A stretch of DNA of 12,508 nucleotides from Desulfuromusa sp. (GTDB taxonomy: Bacteria; Desulfobacterota; Desulfuromonadia; Desulfuromonadales; Geopsychrobacteraceae): assembly GCA_029934755.1 (NCBI GenBank), contig JAOZLQ010000043.1, positions 2,041 through 14,548 of the forward strand, in the 5' to 3' direction. Every line of letters begins with the position of its first letter. Positions within the stretch are counted from its first letter, which is position 1. Positions 1 to 6,062 of this stretch are shown piece after piece. A program made the position numbers and the translations under genes. The notes below the pieces were generated by a model that ran no database searches, had not been told where the DNA came from, and saw only the letters and a program-made list of their open reading frames with translations.

Positions 1-18
1 AAATAAACGCTTATACAT
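1..18 (-). CDS. 5' end of a leftward gene, truncated by the window edge
   Basis: Only the first six codons are present (ATG at 18-16, reading MYKRLF). They are called as a gene because the context is complete: a purine-rich ribosome binding site GGAGAAGG at 33-26 sits 7 nt before the ATG, and a near-perfect sigma-54 promoter lies just upstream with a predicted transcript start near 50, giving a leader of about 32 nt. The basic, hydrophobic start could begin a signal peptide or membrane segment, but six residues cannot show it. By position it is the first gene after the response regulator and is probably its target. The product is unknown. Confidence 0.6.
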
Positions 19-25
19 AAAACAA

Positions 26-33
26 CCTTCTCC
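26..33 (-). promoter_or_regulatory. Ribosome binding site of the truncated left-edge gene
   Basis: On the minus strand this reads GGAGAAGG, a strong match to the anti-Shine-Dalgarno sequence, 7 nt before the ATG at 18. It is the main evidence that the six codons at the edge are a real gene start. Confidence 0.6.
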
Positions 34-60
34 AAAAATATGTTCTGTGAAATTACAATG

Positions 61-77
61 AGCAAGCAGTGTGCCAA
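61..77 (-). promoter_or_regulatory. Sigma-54 (RpoN) -24/-12 promoter
   Basis: The minus strand reads TTGGCACACTGCTTGCT. This matches the RpoN consensus TGGCAC-N5-TTGC without error in either element, with the invariant GG at 75/74, GC at 63/62 and the correct spacing. The predicted transcript start is near 50, about 32 nt before the ATG at 18. It faces leftward out of the window. Sigma-54 promoters need an AAA+ activator, and one is encoded directly upstream (177-1541), with palindromic candidate binding sites between them. Confidence 0.85.
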
Positions 78-118
78 GTGATGATGTTTAAAAAACAGGG
101 GTTTAGCGAAAAATAAGG

Positions 119-154
119 TGGGGCAATAAGTCCCAGCGGGGCAATATGCCCCGC
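119..154. promoter_or_regulatory. Two tandem palindromes, candidate upstream activating sequence
   Basis: Two dyads share the core GGGGCAATA. Dyad A spans 119-135 (TGGGGCA-ATA-AGTCCCA, five of seven pairs complementary). Dyad B spans 136-154 (GCGGGGCA-ATA-TGCCCCGC, eight of eight pairs). Their centres at 127 and 145 are 18 bp apart and lie about 77 and 95 bp upstream of the predicted sigma-54 transcript start, the usual distance for enhancer sites of NtrC-type activators. The regulator gene next door ends in a Fis-type helix-turn-helix that would bind such palindromes as a dimer. Dyad B alone could also act as a hairpin at the end of the regulator mRNA, but no T-run follows it on the minus strand. 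Confidence 0.55.
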
Positions 155-176
155 ATTTGGCAGAACTGACAGGAGC

Positions 177-1541
177 TTATTCTTTAAGTTTTCGATACAG
201 AGTCTTACGATCCACTCCCAATAAACGAGCGGCCAACGTGCGATTCCCATCTAACTGATCAAGGACCTGATTGATATAGCGACTCTCCATCTCATCCAAA
301 GGCAAAATACTCCCAGGATCAACAAGACTGGCTGGTAATGGCGTCACACCGTTCGGACGCCGAAGTTGTTCCGGAAAATCTTCGATTGTTAACTGGTTAT
401 GGTGGGTCAACACCAGAGCACGCTCAATGACATTACGCAATTCACGAACATTTCCCGGCCAGTGGTAAGCGAGCAAGCGTGCAGCGGCGGGCTGTGCCAG
501 TCCAGTCACCGATTTATTAAAACGCTTGCTAAGCTGCTTGATAAACTGCAGGGCTAATAATAAAATATCGTTACCCCGATCACGCAACGGTGGAAGTTCC
601 AGCTGAATAACATTCAGACGATAAAAAAGATCGCTACGAAAACGGCCAGTAGCCACAGCTTCTTCTAAATTCCGATGAGTAGCTGCCAGAACCCGGACAT
701 CGCAATCTATCTCACTGCTACCACCCAATGGACGAACCTTGTGATCCTCCAGAACTCGCAATAGTTTTGGCTGCAGGGCCAATGGCATCTCTGCAATTTC
801 ATCCAACAATAAAGTTCCACCGGAGGCTTCAACAAACAACCCCTTACGGTTTTCCCGAGCATCAGTAAAAGCCCCCCGAACATGTCCGAACAATTCACTT
901 TCAAGAAGGTTCTCCGGTAATGCCGCACAGTTAATCGCAACAAATGGTCCTTCTGAACGTTGACTCTGACTGTGCAATGCCCGAGAAACCAACTCTTTTC
1001 CAGTGCCACTTTCACCAACAATCAGCACCGAAATATCGAGGTTAGCAAGCCGCATAATTTGCTCTTTGATATTCTGAAATACCGGGCTTTCACCAAGCAT
1101 TTCATCATCTGAACGCTGTCGTTTTACCTGATCCTTAAGTAAGCGAACTTTTTCCTGTAAATGACGGTGCTGCAAAGCACGGTCTAGTGAAAGGCTCAAC
1201 AAGTCAAGATCTACTGGCTTGGTAACAAAATCATAAGCACCTGCCCGAAGCGCTGCTATTGCCGTTTCCAAGCTGCCAAAAGCGGTCATCATAACCACTG
1301 GTAGGTCAGGACGGTTCCCATGAAGTTCAGCGCAGAAATCGATACCACTGATTCCCGGCATATTCAGATCGGTGAGAACAACATCGAAGTCCTGTTGATG
1401 CAGTAATTCACGCGCGTCAACAACCTTGAGAGCTGTCCAGACAGAGTGACCACGACGGTTGAAATCCTCCTCTAGCAACTCACACAAAGCACGATCATCG
1501 TCAACGATCAGAATTTTTCCTGGTAGATTGTTTTCCATCAC
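177..1541 (-). CDS. Sigma-54-dependent response regulator (NtrC family)
   Basis: This is a cytoplasmic transcription activator that, when phosphorylated by its partner kinase, should remodel sigma-54 RNA polymerase at -24/-12 promoters. Its 454 residues show three domains in order. The receiver domain (about 9-122) has the acidic pocket D14/D15, phospho-acceptor D58 in VLTDLNMPG, T86 and K108. The AAA+ domain (about 148-380) has Walker A GESGTGKE at 176-183, the sigma-54-contact loop GAFTDA at 223-228 (usually GAFTGA), Walker B GGTLLLDEI at 241-249 and WPGNVREL at 361-368. A Fis-type helix-turn-helix ends the protein (about 432-452). The start is a GTG (1541) immediately followed in frame by an ATG (1538). 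GAGG at 1552-1549 lies 7 nt before the GTG and 10 nt before the ATG, and the ATG shares one base with the kinase stop. No intrinsic terminator is obvious after the stop. Confidence 0.97.
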   Translation of the reverse strand: MMENNLPGKILIVDDDRALCELLEEDFNRRGHSVWTALKVVDARELLHQQDFDVVLTDLNMPGISGIDFCAELHGNRPDLPVVMMTAFGSLETAIAALRAGAYDFVTKPVDLDLLSLSLDRALQHRHLQEKVRLLKDQVKRQRSDDEMLGESPVFQNIKEQIMRLANLDISVLIVGESGTGKELVSRALHSQSQRSEGPFVAINCAALPENLLESELFGHVRGAFTDARENRKGLFVEASGGTLLLDEIAEMPLALQPKLLRVLEDHKVRPLGGSSEIDCDVRVLAATHRNLEEAVATGRFRSDLFYRLNVIQLELPPLRDRGNDILLLALQFIKQLSKRFNKSVTGLAQPAAARLLAYHWPGNVRELRNVIERALVLTHHNQLTIEDFPEQLRRPNGVTPLPASLVDPGSILPLDEMESRYINQVLDQLDGNRTLAARLLGVDRKTLYRKLKE

Positions 1542-3016
1542 ACCAGTTCCTCTTTTAGGGTTTCAGGAAGATAAACGCTGAAACAGCTTCCCTCTTCGGG
1601 AGTACTGTCGACCGCAATCCACCCACCATGTTCTTCAATAATTCCATGAGCAATCGACAACCCAAGTCCGGTCCCTTGGCCGACATCTTTGGTGGTAAAA
1701 AACGGATCAAAGATTTTCTTTAATACCTCTGAATCCATCCCGCTTCCCTGATCTTTGATATACAGACAAACCCAGTTTGTATCCCCATTTTTAATATTTT
1801 CTGGAGGATCAACATCGGTGACATACTGACTAGTCAGGGTGATCTTGCCACCATCGGGCATGGCCTGAATACCGTTCAATGTCAGATTGAGTAGGACCTG
1901 TTGAAGTTGACCAGGATCAACATAAACCGACAGCGGTTGCTTAGCCTCATCGATGACCAGATTGACCTCTTGTTCCCGCGCCGCTGGTTCCAATAGAGGT
2001 TTGAGAGCATGCAACACAATGTTCAAATCAACCAATTGCTTCTTCGCCTTTCCACGCCGGGCAAAGCTGAGCAACTGTCGCATAATTTCAGTCATCCGTT
2101 CCGTCTGCTCGCCGATGATACCAGCTGAACGGGAGATATCATCTGGATTCATTCCAGCACTACAAATTAATTTGGCTCGTCCGGCAATAACATTTAACGG
2201 TGTCCCTAATTCATGGGCTATCCCTGCGGATAGCTGTCCCAAGGTTGCCAGGCGCTCGGTATGACGTAATTTTTCCAGAGCGTCAATTCTTTCATTATTG
2301 GCTAATTGTTCTGCCTCACGGGCCTCAGCTAGTTGGCTTCGCATCCGTTCAATCGTGCTTGATAATTCAGAAATTTCACCACTCCCGGGGAGATTGACAC
2401 TGGTCGTCAAATCCCCGGTTCCAATCCGTTCCGCCTGAGCTCTCAATTTACGCATCGGACGATCAATCCAGATACTACCAAGTGCCCCCATAAACAATAG
2501 ACCAGAGACAATAGATACCCCAACTACGGTTGCTGAACGACGAAGACTTTCTTGAACATAATCGTGCATTTCATCCATTGACTCCGAGAGTTCAATGGCT
2601 CCAATACGACCATCTTCGGTTAACAGCGGTAAGTATGTAAGGAGAAAATCTTGCCCATCGGGAGATCCTGCAAGTAATGCTACGGTCTCCTCTTTATATA
2701 GATTTTTCAATTGTTCAACAGGAACGCGGGGCTGATATTGCTGAAGGACTTCGCCATCGATCCAAACCCAGCGAACCAAAGTCTGCGTATAATCTTGATT
2801 CGCTTTCTTTAAAAAGTCGATAGCGATATCTTCGCCACTCTGTTGCCAGAGTTCTGTTACAAGAAATCGTAGGCTTTCACCGATATGGCGTGATTCACGG
2901 CTAAGATTCTTTTTTAGTTGTTCCCGTTCCCGCTGGATAGAGAAATAGCTATAGGCAGAAAAAACCAGGGCAACCCCAAGAAGAACAGCAAAGGTGATTT
3001 TAACAGTTAGACGCAT
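1538..3016 (-). CDS. Membrane sensor histidine kinase, partner of the sigma-54 regulator
   Basis: This is an inner-membrane sensor kinase expected to autophosphorylate and pass phosphate to the response regulator it overlaps. From the ATG at 3016 it has 492 residues: membrane helix about 6-26, a periplasmic sensor of about 135 residues (27-161), a second helix about 162-184, a HAMP linker about 185-237 and a short coiled stretch. The kinase core follows, with H-box IAHELGTPLN (H268), N-box NLTLNGIQAM (N381), G1 DQGSGM (422-427), F-box FDPFFTTK and G2 GQGTGLGLS (446-454). The frame stays open to a TTG at 3031, five codons further out; I prefer the ATG because MRLTVKITF leads straight into the first helix, though neither start has a strong ribosome site. 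The periplasmic domain was not assigned to a family, so the stimulus is unknown. Its TGA overlaps the regulator start. Confidence 0.95.
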   Translation of the reverse strand: MRLTVKITFAVLLGVALVFSAYSYFSIQREREQLKKNLSRESRHIGESLRFLVTELWQQSGEDIAIDFLKKANQDYTQTLVRWVWIDGEVLQQYQPRVPVEQLKNLYKEETVALLAGSPDGQDFLLTYLPLLTEDGRIGAIELSESMDEMHDYVQESLRRSATVVGVSIVSGLLFMGALGSIWIDRPMRKLRAQAERIGTGDLTTSVNLPGSGEISELSSTIERMRSQLAEAREAEQLANNERIDALEKLRHTERLATLGQLSAGIAHELGTPLNVIAGRAKLICSAGMNPDDISRSAGIIGEQTERMTEIMRQLLSFARRGKAKKQLVDLNIVLHALKPLLEPAAREQEVNLVIDEAKQPLSVYVDPGQLQQVLLNLTLNGIQAMPDGGKITLTSQYVTDVDPPENIKNGDTNWVCLYIKDQGSGMDSEVLKKIFDPFFTTKDVGQGTGLGLSIAHGIIEEHGGWIAVDSTPEEGSCFSVYLPETLKEELV

Positions 3017-3072
3017 GGTTCCATTTCTCAATTAAGCAGATTGCCTTATATTCTGATCTCAAACAGTCTCTA

Positions 3073-3101
3073 ATCTTGCGTTGCCCGGGTCAGGTTGTCA
3101 A
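3073..3101 (-). promoter_or_regulatory. Candidate sigma-70 promoter of the kinase-regulator operon
   Basis: On the minus strand a perfect -35 TTGACA (3101-3096) is followed after 17 bp by CAAGAT (3078-3073), which matches TATAAT at three of six positions. It lies between the tatC terminator and the kinase start, giving a leader of about 50 nt. The -10 is poor, so expression may be low or activated. No -24/-12 motif was found here, so the operon does not look directly self-activated through sigma-54. Confidence 0.35.
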
Positions 3102-3117
3102 GCAACAGACAATCACC

Positions 3118-3155
3118 AAAAAAAGAAAAAGCCTGATCAAAATGACCAGGCTTTT
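3118..3155 (-). terminator. Intrinsic terminator of the tatBC operon
   Basis: On the minus strand a 9-bp stem GCCTGGTCA/TGATCAGGC (3151-3143 with 3139-3131), closed by a TTT loop, is followed by TTTTT, a C, then seven more T (3130-3118). One pair is G-U on the minus-strand transcript but a mismatch on the plus strand, which fits leftward use. It begins about 24 nt after the tatC stop and separates tatBC from the kinase gene. Confidence 0.9.
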
Positions 3156-3177
3156 ATAAAATCAGCAAAAATGGGTC

Positions 3178-3945
3178 TTAATTTTCTTCAGTGTCAACCT
3201 CTTCCTCTTCATCATCAACTTCGACTTTTTTCTTTCCAAACAAACGGGCAACAATAATTCCAACTTCATACAGAACAATGAAAGGGATAGCAATGGAAGC
3301 TTGTGAAAAGATATCTGGCGGCGTTAATACCGCCCCCATGACAAAAGCTAGCAGCAGTGAAAATTTACGATTTTTCGCCAGCCATATATGATCGACAATC
3401 CCCAAACGGGCAAGAAAAAAGATGACGATAGGTAACTCAAAAACCAATCCAAAAGCGATTAATAGACGGGAAGCTAGGGTAAGATAAGCTCCCATCGACA
3501 ACATTGCACTGACTCCACCGACACTGGTTCCATAAGTCACTAAAAAGGTGAAAATCATTGGAAAAACAAAGGTAAACCCAAAATAGGTTCCGGTGCCAAA
3601 ACACAACGAGCTGAAGAAAACAAAAGGGATGGCAAGGCGTTTTTCATGACCATAAAGGGCGGGGGCAATAAAGCTCCAAAGCTGCCAGATAATAATTGGA
3701 AAAGCCACCACCAACCCGGCTAATGCCGAAACTTTAAGGATGGTAAAAAAAGGCTCCGTTGCATTGATAAAAACCAGTGAACTGCCCTCTGGTAATGCCT
3801 GACGCACCGGTGTGGCCATATATTCAAATAACTTTTCACCGACACTGTAGCAACCCAGAAAAGCAACTAGCCAGGCAACTGCCGCAATCACCAACCTTTT
3901 GCGCAACTCTCCCAGGTGCTCAGATATTGCCATACCATCAGACAT
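3178..3945 (-). CDS. tatC: Sec-independent (Tat) translocase subunit TatC
   Basis: TatC is the multi-span inner-membrane receptor of the twin-arginine pathway; with TatB it binds RR signal peptides and recruits TatA to export folded proteins. From the ATG at 3945 it is 255 residues, typical for the family, with about six hydrophobic spans. Visible hallmarks are the N-terminal EHLGELRKRL (E13, R15), IAPALYGHEKR with E101 (equivalent to E. coli E103), E170 in VFELP and the LTPPD turn at 207-211. The C-terminus is unusually acidic, KKKVEVDDEEEEVDTEEN (238-255). The frame continues upstream to 3999, but that extension overlaps tatB deeply and lacks family similarity. AAGGA lies only 2 nt from the ATG at 3945 and 9 nt from an in-frame ATG at 3938 that shares a base with the tatB stop, so the 252-residue form is also possible. 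Confidence 0.97.
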   Translation of the reverse strand: MSDGMAISEHLGELRKRLVIAAVAWLVAFLGCYSVGEKLFEYMATPVRQALPEGSSLVFINATEPFFTILKVSALAGLVVAFPIIIWQLWSFIAPALYGHEKRLAIPFVFFSSLCFGTGTYFGFTFVFPMIFTFLVTYGTSVGGVSAMLSMGAYLTLASRLLIAFGLVFELPIVIFFLARLGIVDHIWLAKNRKFSLLLAFVMGAVLTPPDIFSQASIAIPFIVLYEVGIIVARLFGKKKVEVDDEEEEVDTEEN

Positions 3946-4318
3946 TATCCTTTGGCTCCACATTTTTGTCTGCCGTATCAACTGACGTTTCAGAACCAAC
4001 CTCCACAGCCTCCGGTTCTTCCCCTGGAGAGGATTTCATTTCTGAAGAATTGTCTTCTACAACTTCAAGTCGAGATAAAGCTTCATCGGCATTTTCCGGA
4101 ATCTTTTGTTCTGCACCAGATTTGGCTTTCTTATTATAACGTTCGTCTTCGGCCTTAATTTCCAGGTCAATGGTATCCTTTAAATCGTTGGTTGCACGTT
4201 TAAATTCAGCAAATCCCTTACCCAAAGAACGAGCGAGATCGGGAAGCTTTTTCGGTCCCAGGATGATCAGTGCCAAGGCGGCAATAAGAACCATCTCTGT
4301 CATTCCGATTCCAAACAT
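3938..4318 (-). CDS. tatB: Tat translocase subunit TatB (TatA/B family)
   Basis: This is a single-span membrane protein of the twin-arginine translocase. Of 126 residues, the first 60 or so carry the family fold: a short N-terminal helix MFGIGMTEMVLIAALALIIL, the G21-P22 hinge, then an amphipathic helix KKLPDLARSLGKGFAEFKRA. The glutamate at position 8 is the TatB-type residue, and the long charged tail (about 65-126, rich in E, D, S and K) also fits TatB better than TatA. AGAGGA at 4332-4327 lies 8 nt before the ATG. The gene is followed by tatC with an 8-bp overlap. No separate tatA is in the window; either it lies elsewhere or this protein serves both roles, which sequence alone cannot settle. 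Confidence 0.9.
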   Translation of the reverse strand: MFGIGMTEMVLIAALALIILGPKKLPDLARSLGKGFAEFKRATNDLKDTIDLEIKAEDERYNKKAKSGAEQKIPENADEALSRLEVVEDNSSEMKSSPGEEPEAVEVGSETSVDTADKNVEPKDNV

Positions 4319-4404
4319 TAATATTTTCCTCTCATTTTAGCATTTGAAACATTGCTGGCCGAAGAGAGCCTCTCTATCGCCCATAATAATACTTCTTTTT
4401 TGCG

Positions 4405-4433
4405 AGAATAGCCTTGCAGTAAACGACTGTCAA
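4405..4433 (-). promoter_or_regulatory. Sigma-70 promoter of tatBC
   Basis: The minus strand has TTGACA (4433-4428), a 17-bp spacer and TATTCT (4410-4405; four of six matches). The predicted start is near 4398, leaving a leader of about 80 nt. Its -35 lies about 21 bp from the -35 of the divergent nadA promoter. A small dyad AGAGAG-C-CTCTCT (4363-4375) falls in the leader; its meaning is unclear. Confidence 0.7.
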
Positions 4434-4454
4434 GCACTCAGGACAGGTGAAAAA

Positions 4455-4483
4455 TTGACATGCCAGAGGCTTTGGTCTACGAT
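4455..4483 (+). promoter_or_regulatory. Sigma-70 promoter of nadA
   Basis: TTGACA (4455-4460), a 17-bp spacer and TACGAT (4478-4483; four of six matches). The predicted start is near 4490, about 35 nt before the nadA ATG. No NadR/NrtR-type operator or riboswitch was recognised. Confidence 0.7.
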
Positions 4484-4525
4484 CCGGGCTCATTTTTAAG
4501 ATCCAAAAAGAGGTGAAACAGAACC

Positions 4526-5443
4526 ATGAATCAAAAGAGGCTACAGCAACAAATTAGACAATTGGCTGCCGATCAAGGTGCGCTCCTGATGGCGCACAAT
4601 TATGAACGTGATGAGATTCAGGAGATTGCTGATATTACAGGTGATTCTCTTGCTTTATCCATAGAAGCGAAAAAAACGGATAAACAAATAATAGTTTTCT
4701 GCGGGGTTCATTTTATGGCAGAAAGCGCGGCTATTCTTGCTCCAGATAAAATCGTCCTGCTTCCACGTGCCGATGCCGGATGTCCAATGGCCGATATGGT
4801 AACGGCTGAAGGGCTACGAAAATTCAAACAGCAGCATCCAGACGCCACCGTTGTTACCTACGTCAATTCAAGCGCGGCGGTAAAAGCCGAAAGTGACATC
4901 TGCTGCACCAGCTCAAATGCTGTCAGTGTCGCCCGCTCAGTCAAGGCAAAAAAGCTGTTATTAGTTCCTGATCGGAATCTGGGTCGCTACATCGCCAGTC
5001 AAACACCCGAAAAAGAATGTATCTGCTGGGAAGGGTATTGCCCAGTTCATGATCAACTCAAAGTTGAGGAGATCAAACAGGCAAAAGAAGATCATCCCGA
5101 GGCCCTATTCATGGTTCATCCCGAATGCCAGCCAGAAATTCTGGAAATGGCCGATCATATCTGTTCAACCAGTGGCATGTATGAGTTTGCCGCAAAGAAC
5201 CCGGCTAAAAAGTTTATTGTGGGGACAGAAAACGGAATTCTATGGCGCTTACGTAAAGAAAATCCGGATAAACAATTTATTGTGCCAAGTCCGGTTCTGG
5301 TTTGTCGAGACATGAAACTGACCCGACTCGAGGATGTTCTACTCTGCCTCGAAACCATGAAACCACAGGTTACGGTTCCGGAAGAGATTCGTGTTAAAGC
5401 CAAACAGGCTCTGGATAAAATGTTGGCGGTGCCGCGAGATTAA
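4526..5443 (+). CDS. nadA: Quinolinate synthase NadA
   Basis: NadA condenses iminoaspartate with dihydroxyacetone phosphate to make quinolinate, the precursor of NAD in de novo synthesis; it is a cytoplasmic, oxygen-sensitive [4Fe-4S] enzyme. The 305-residue length fits the compact NadA form. The three cluster cysteines are visible as C86 (ADAGCPMAD), C172 (WEGYCPVH) and C260 (VLVCRDMK). Other conserved elements are HNY at 24-26, GDSLALS at 39-45, TYVNSSAAVKAESD at 111-124 and HPEC at 198-201. GAGGTG at 4510-4515 lies 10 nt before the ATG. It stands alone rather than with nadB or nadC, divergent from tatBC and convergent with the small gene to its right; no clear terminator hairpin lies in the 48-bp gap. 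Confidence 0.97.
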   Translation: MNQKRLQQQIRQLAADQGALLMAHNYERDEIQEIADITGDSLALSIEAKKTDKQIIVFCGVHFMAESAAILAPDKIVLLPRADAGCPMADMVTAEGLRKFKQQHPDATVVTYVNSSAAVKAESDICCTSSNAVSVARSVKAKKLLLVPDRNLGRYIASQTPEKECICWEGYCPVHDQLKVEEIKQAKEDHPEALFMVHPECQPEILEMADHICSTSGMYEFAAKNPAKKFIVGTENGILWRLRKENPDKQFIVPSPVLVCRDMKLTRLEDVLLCLETMKPQVTVPEEIRVKAKQALDKMLAVPRD

Positions 5444-5491
5444 CCGATAAATACCATAACGCCACGCGACATGTTTTTTACACCGTCAGCT

Positions 5492-5860
5492 CTATTGCAC
5501 CGTTGAGTTGGTTTTATCTTCAGGCACCGACTCTGGAAAACTCTGAGCTATTTTCATCATTGCCGTTTTCACTTCCACTTGCATTTTAGTAAAGCCGTCA
5601 TTGCTAAGCTGCAAAGTTTCCTCATTCAACCGCAATACAAAATTCTCTTTTTCAAGCTGCTTGAGTGCTTTAAGTAGAGCAAATTTGATCTTTTTATTAT
5701 CGACTGTATCACCAACCATCTCAGTAAAACGCTTTGCCAATTCAATATTCTTGACGTTGATCAATTCTTCTTGAGCAAAAGAGATGTTTGCCTGTTTTAC
5801 AATTTTACTCAAAAAAAGAAAATTCACGGTCTGCCATAAATCATCATTAAATAAAGTCAC
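5492..5860 (-). CDS. Small protein of unknown function, possibly winged-helix
   Basis: I do not recognise this 122-residue protein. It is charged, soluble-looking and helix-rich, with no signal peptide or membrane span. Residues about 57-93 (KIKFALLKALKQLEKENFVLRLNE, then LQLSNDGF) resemble the recognition helix plus wing of winged-helix DNA-binding proteins, where a helix rich in L and K is followed by a beta turn ending in a 'LT..G'-like motif; this is a pattern impression, not a family match. The start is GTG (5860) with AGGG 8 nt upstream. It is transcribed alone, convergent with nadA and divergent from the glycosylase gene. An 18-bp dyad covers its predicted -10, which would suit self-regulation if it binds DNA. 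Confidence 0.7.
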   Translation of the reverse strand: MTLFNDDLWQTVNFLFLSKIVKQANISFAQEELINVKNIELAKRFTEMVGDTVDNKKIKFALLKALKQLEKENFVLRLNEETLQLSNDGFTKMQVEVKTAMMKIAQSFPESVPEDKTNSTVQ

Positions 5861-5890
5861 TTAAGTATCCCTTTCATTATCAAGCTAGGT

Positions 5891-5908
5891 CATATTTTTG
5901 CTAATATG
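5891..5908. promoter_or_regulatory. 18-bp dyad, candidate operator
   Basis: CATATTTTTGCTAATATG has perfect 6-bp arms (CATATT/AATATG) around a 6-nt centre. It lies 31-48 bp upstream of the small gene's start and overlaps its predicted -10, in the divergent region shared with the glycosylase gene. Operator function is inferred from position only; AT-rich dyads of this size also arise by chance. Confidence 0.3.
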
Positions 5909-5931
5909 CCTTATCTGGGTCTTGCCGTCCA
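5903..5931 (-). promoter_or_regulatory. Candidate promoter of the small unknown gene
   Basis: The minus strand shows TGGACG (5931-5926), a 17-bp spacer and CATATT (5908-5903), each matching consensus at four of six positions. The predicted start near 5896 leaves a leader of about 36 nt. The -10 is the right arm of the dyad at 5891-5908. Confidence 0.35.
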
Positions 5932-5966
5932 GACCTGCAGTTTGCAAGAATAATTGTCGATCTGGC

Positions 5967-5995
5967 TAGACTTAAACAAATTGAGATTCTACTAT
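5967..5995 (+). promoter_or_regulatory. Candidate promoter of the glycosylase-elyC pair
   Basis: TAGACT (5967-5972), a 17-bp spacer and TACTAT (5990-5995), each with four of six consensus matches. The predicted start near 6002 lies after an upstream in-frame ATG at 6000, which supports translation starting at 6063 instead. Confidence 0.4.
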
Positions 5996-6062
5996 TAGAA
6001 TGACAGTCAGTGTCAGACCTCAAGGCTCCCGCCAAACCATTTACAATTATCAGGAGATCAGC

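Noticed and set aside
136..154. Perfect hairpin as a terminator of the response regulator gene
   Set aside because: No T-run follows on the minus strand, and a second related dyad lies beside it; a protein-binding role fits better, though termination is not excluded.
53..250. 65-codon minus-strand frame across the intergenic region and the end of the regulator gene
   Set aside because: It overlaps the regulator in another frame and covers the sigma-54 promoter and palindromes; no ribosome site or family likeness.
3777..4139. 120-codon plus-strand frame antisense to tatB/tatC
   Set aside because: A shadow of two well-identified genes; composition is serine/proline-rich noise with no family likeness.
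4363..4375. AGAGAG-C-CTCTCT dyad in the tatB leader
   Set aside because: Short, low-complexity and not placed at a promoter element; no function can be supported.
6000..6062. 21-residue N-terminal extension of the glycosylase
   Set aside because: No ribosome site before 6000 and the predicted transcript start is at about 6002, whereas 6063 has AGGAG at 6 nt and starts the domain properly.
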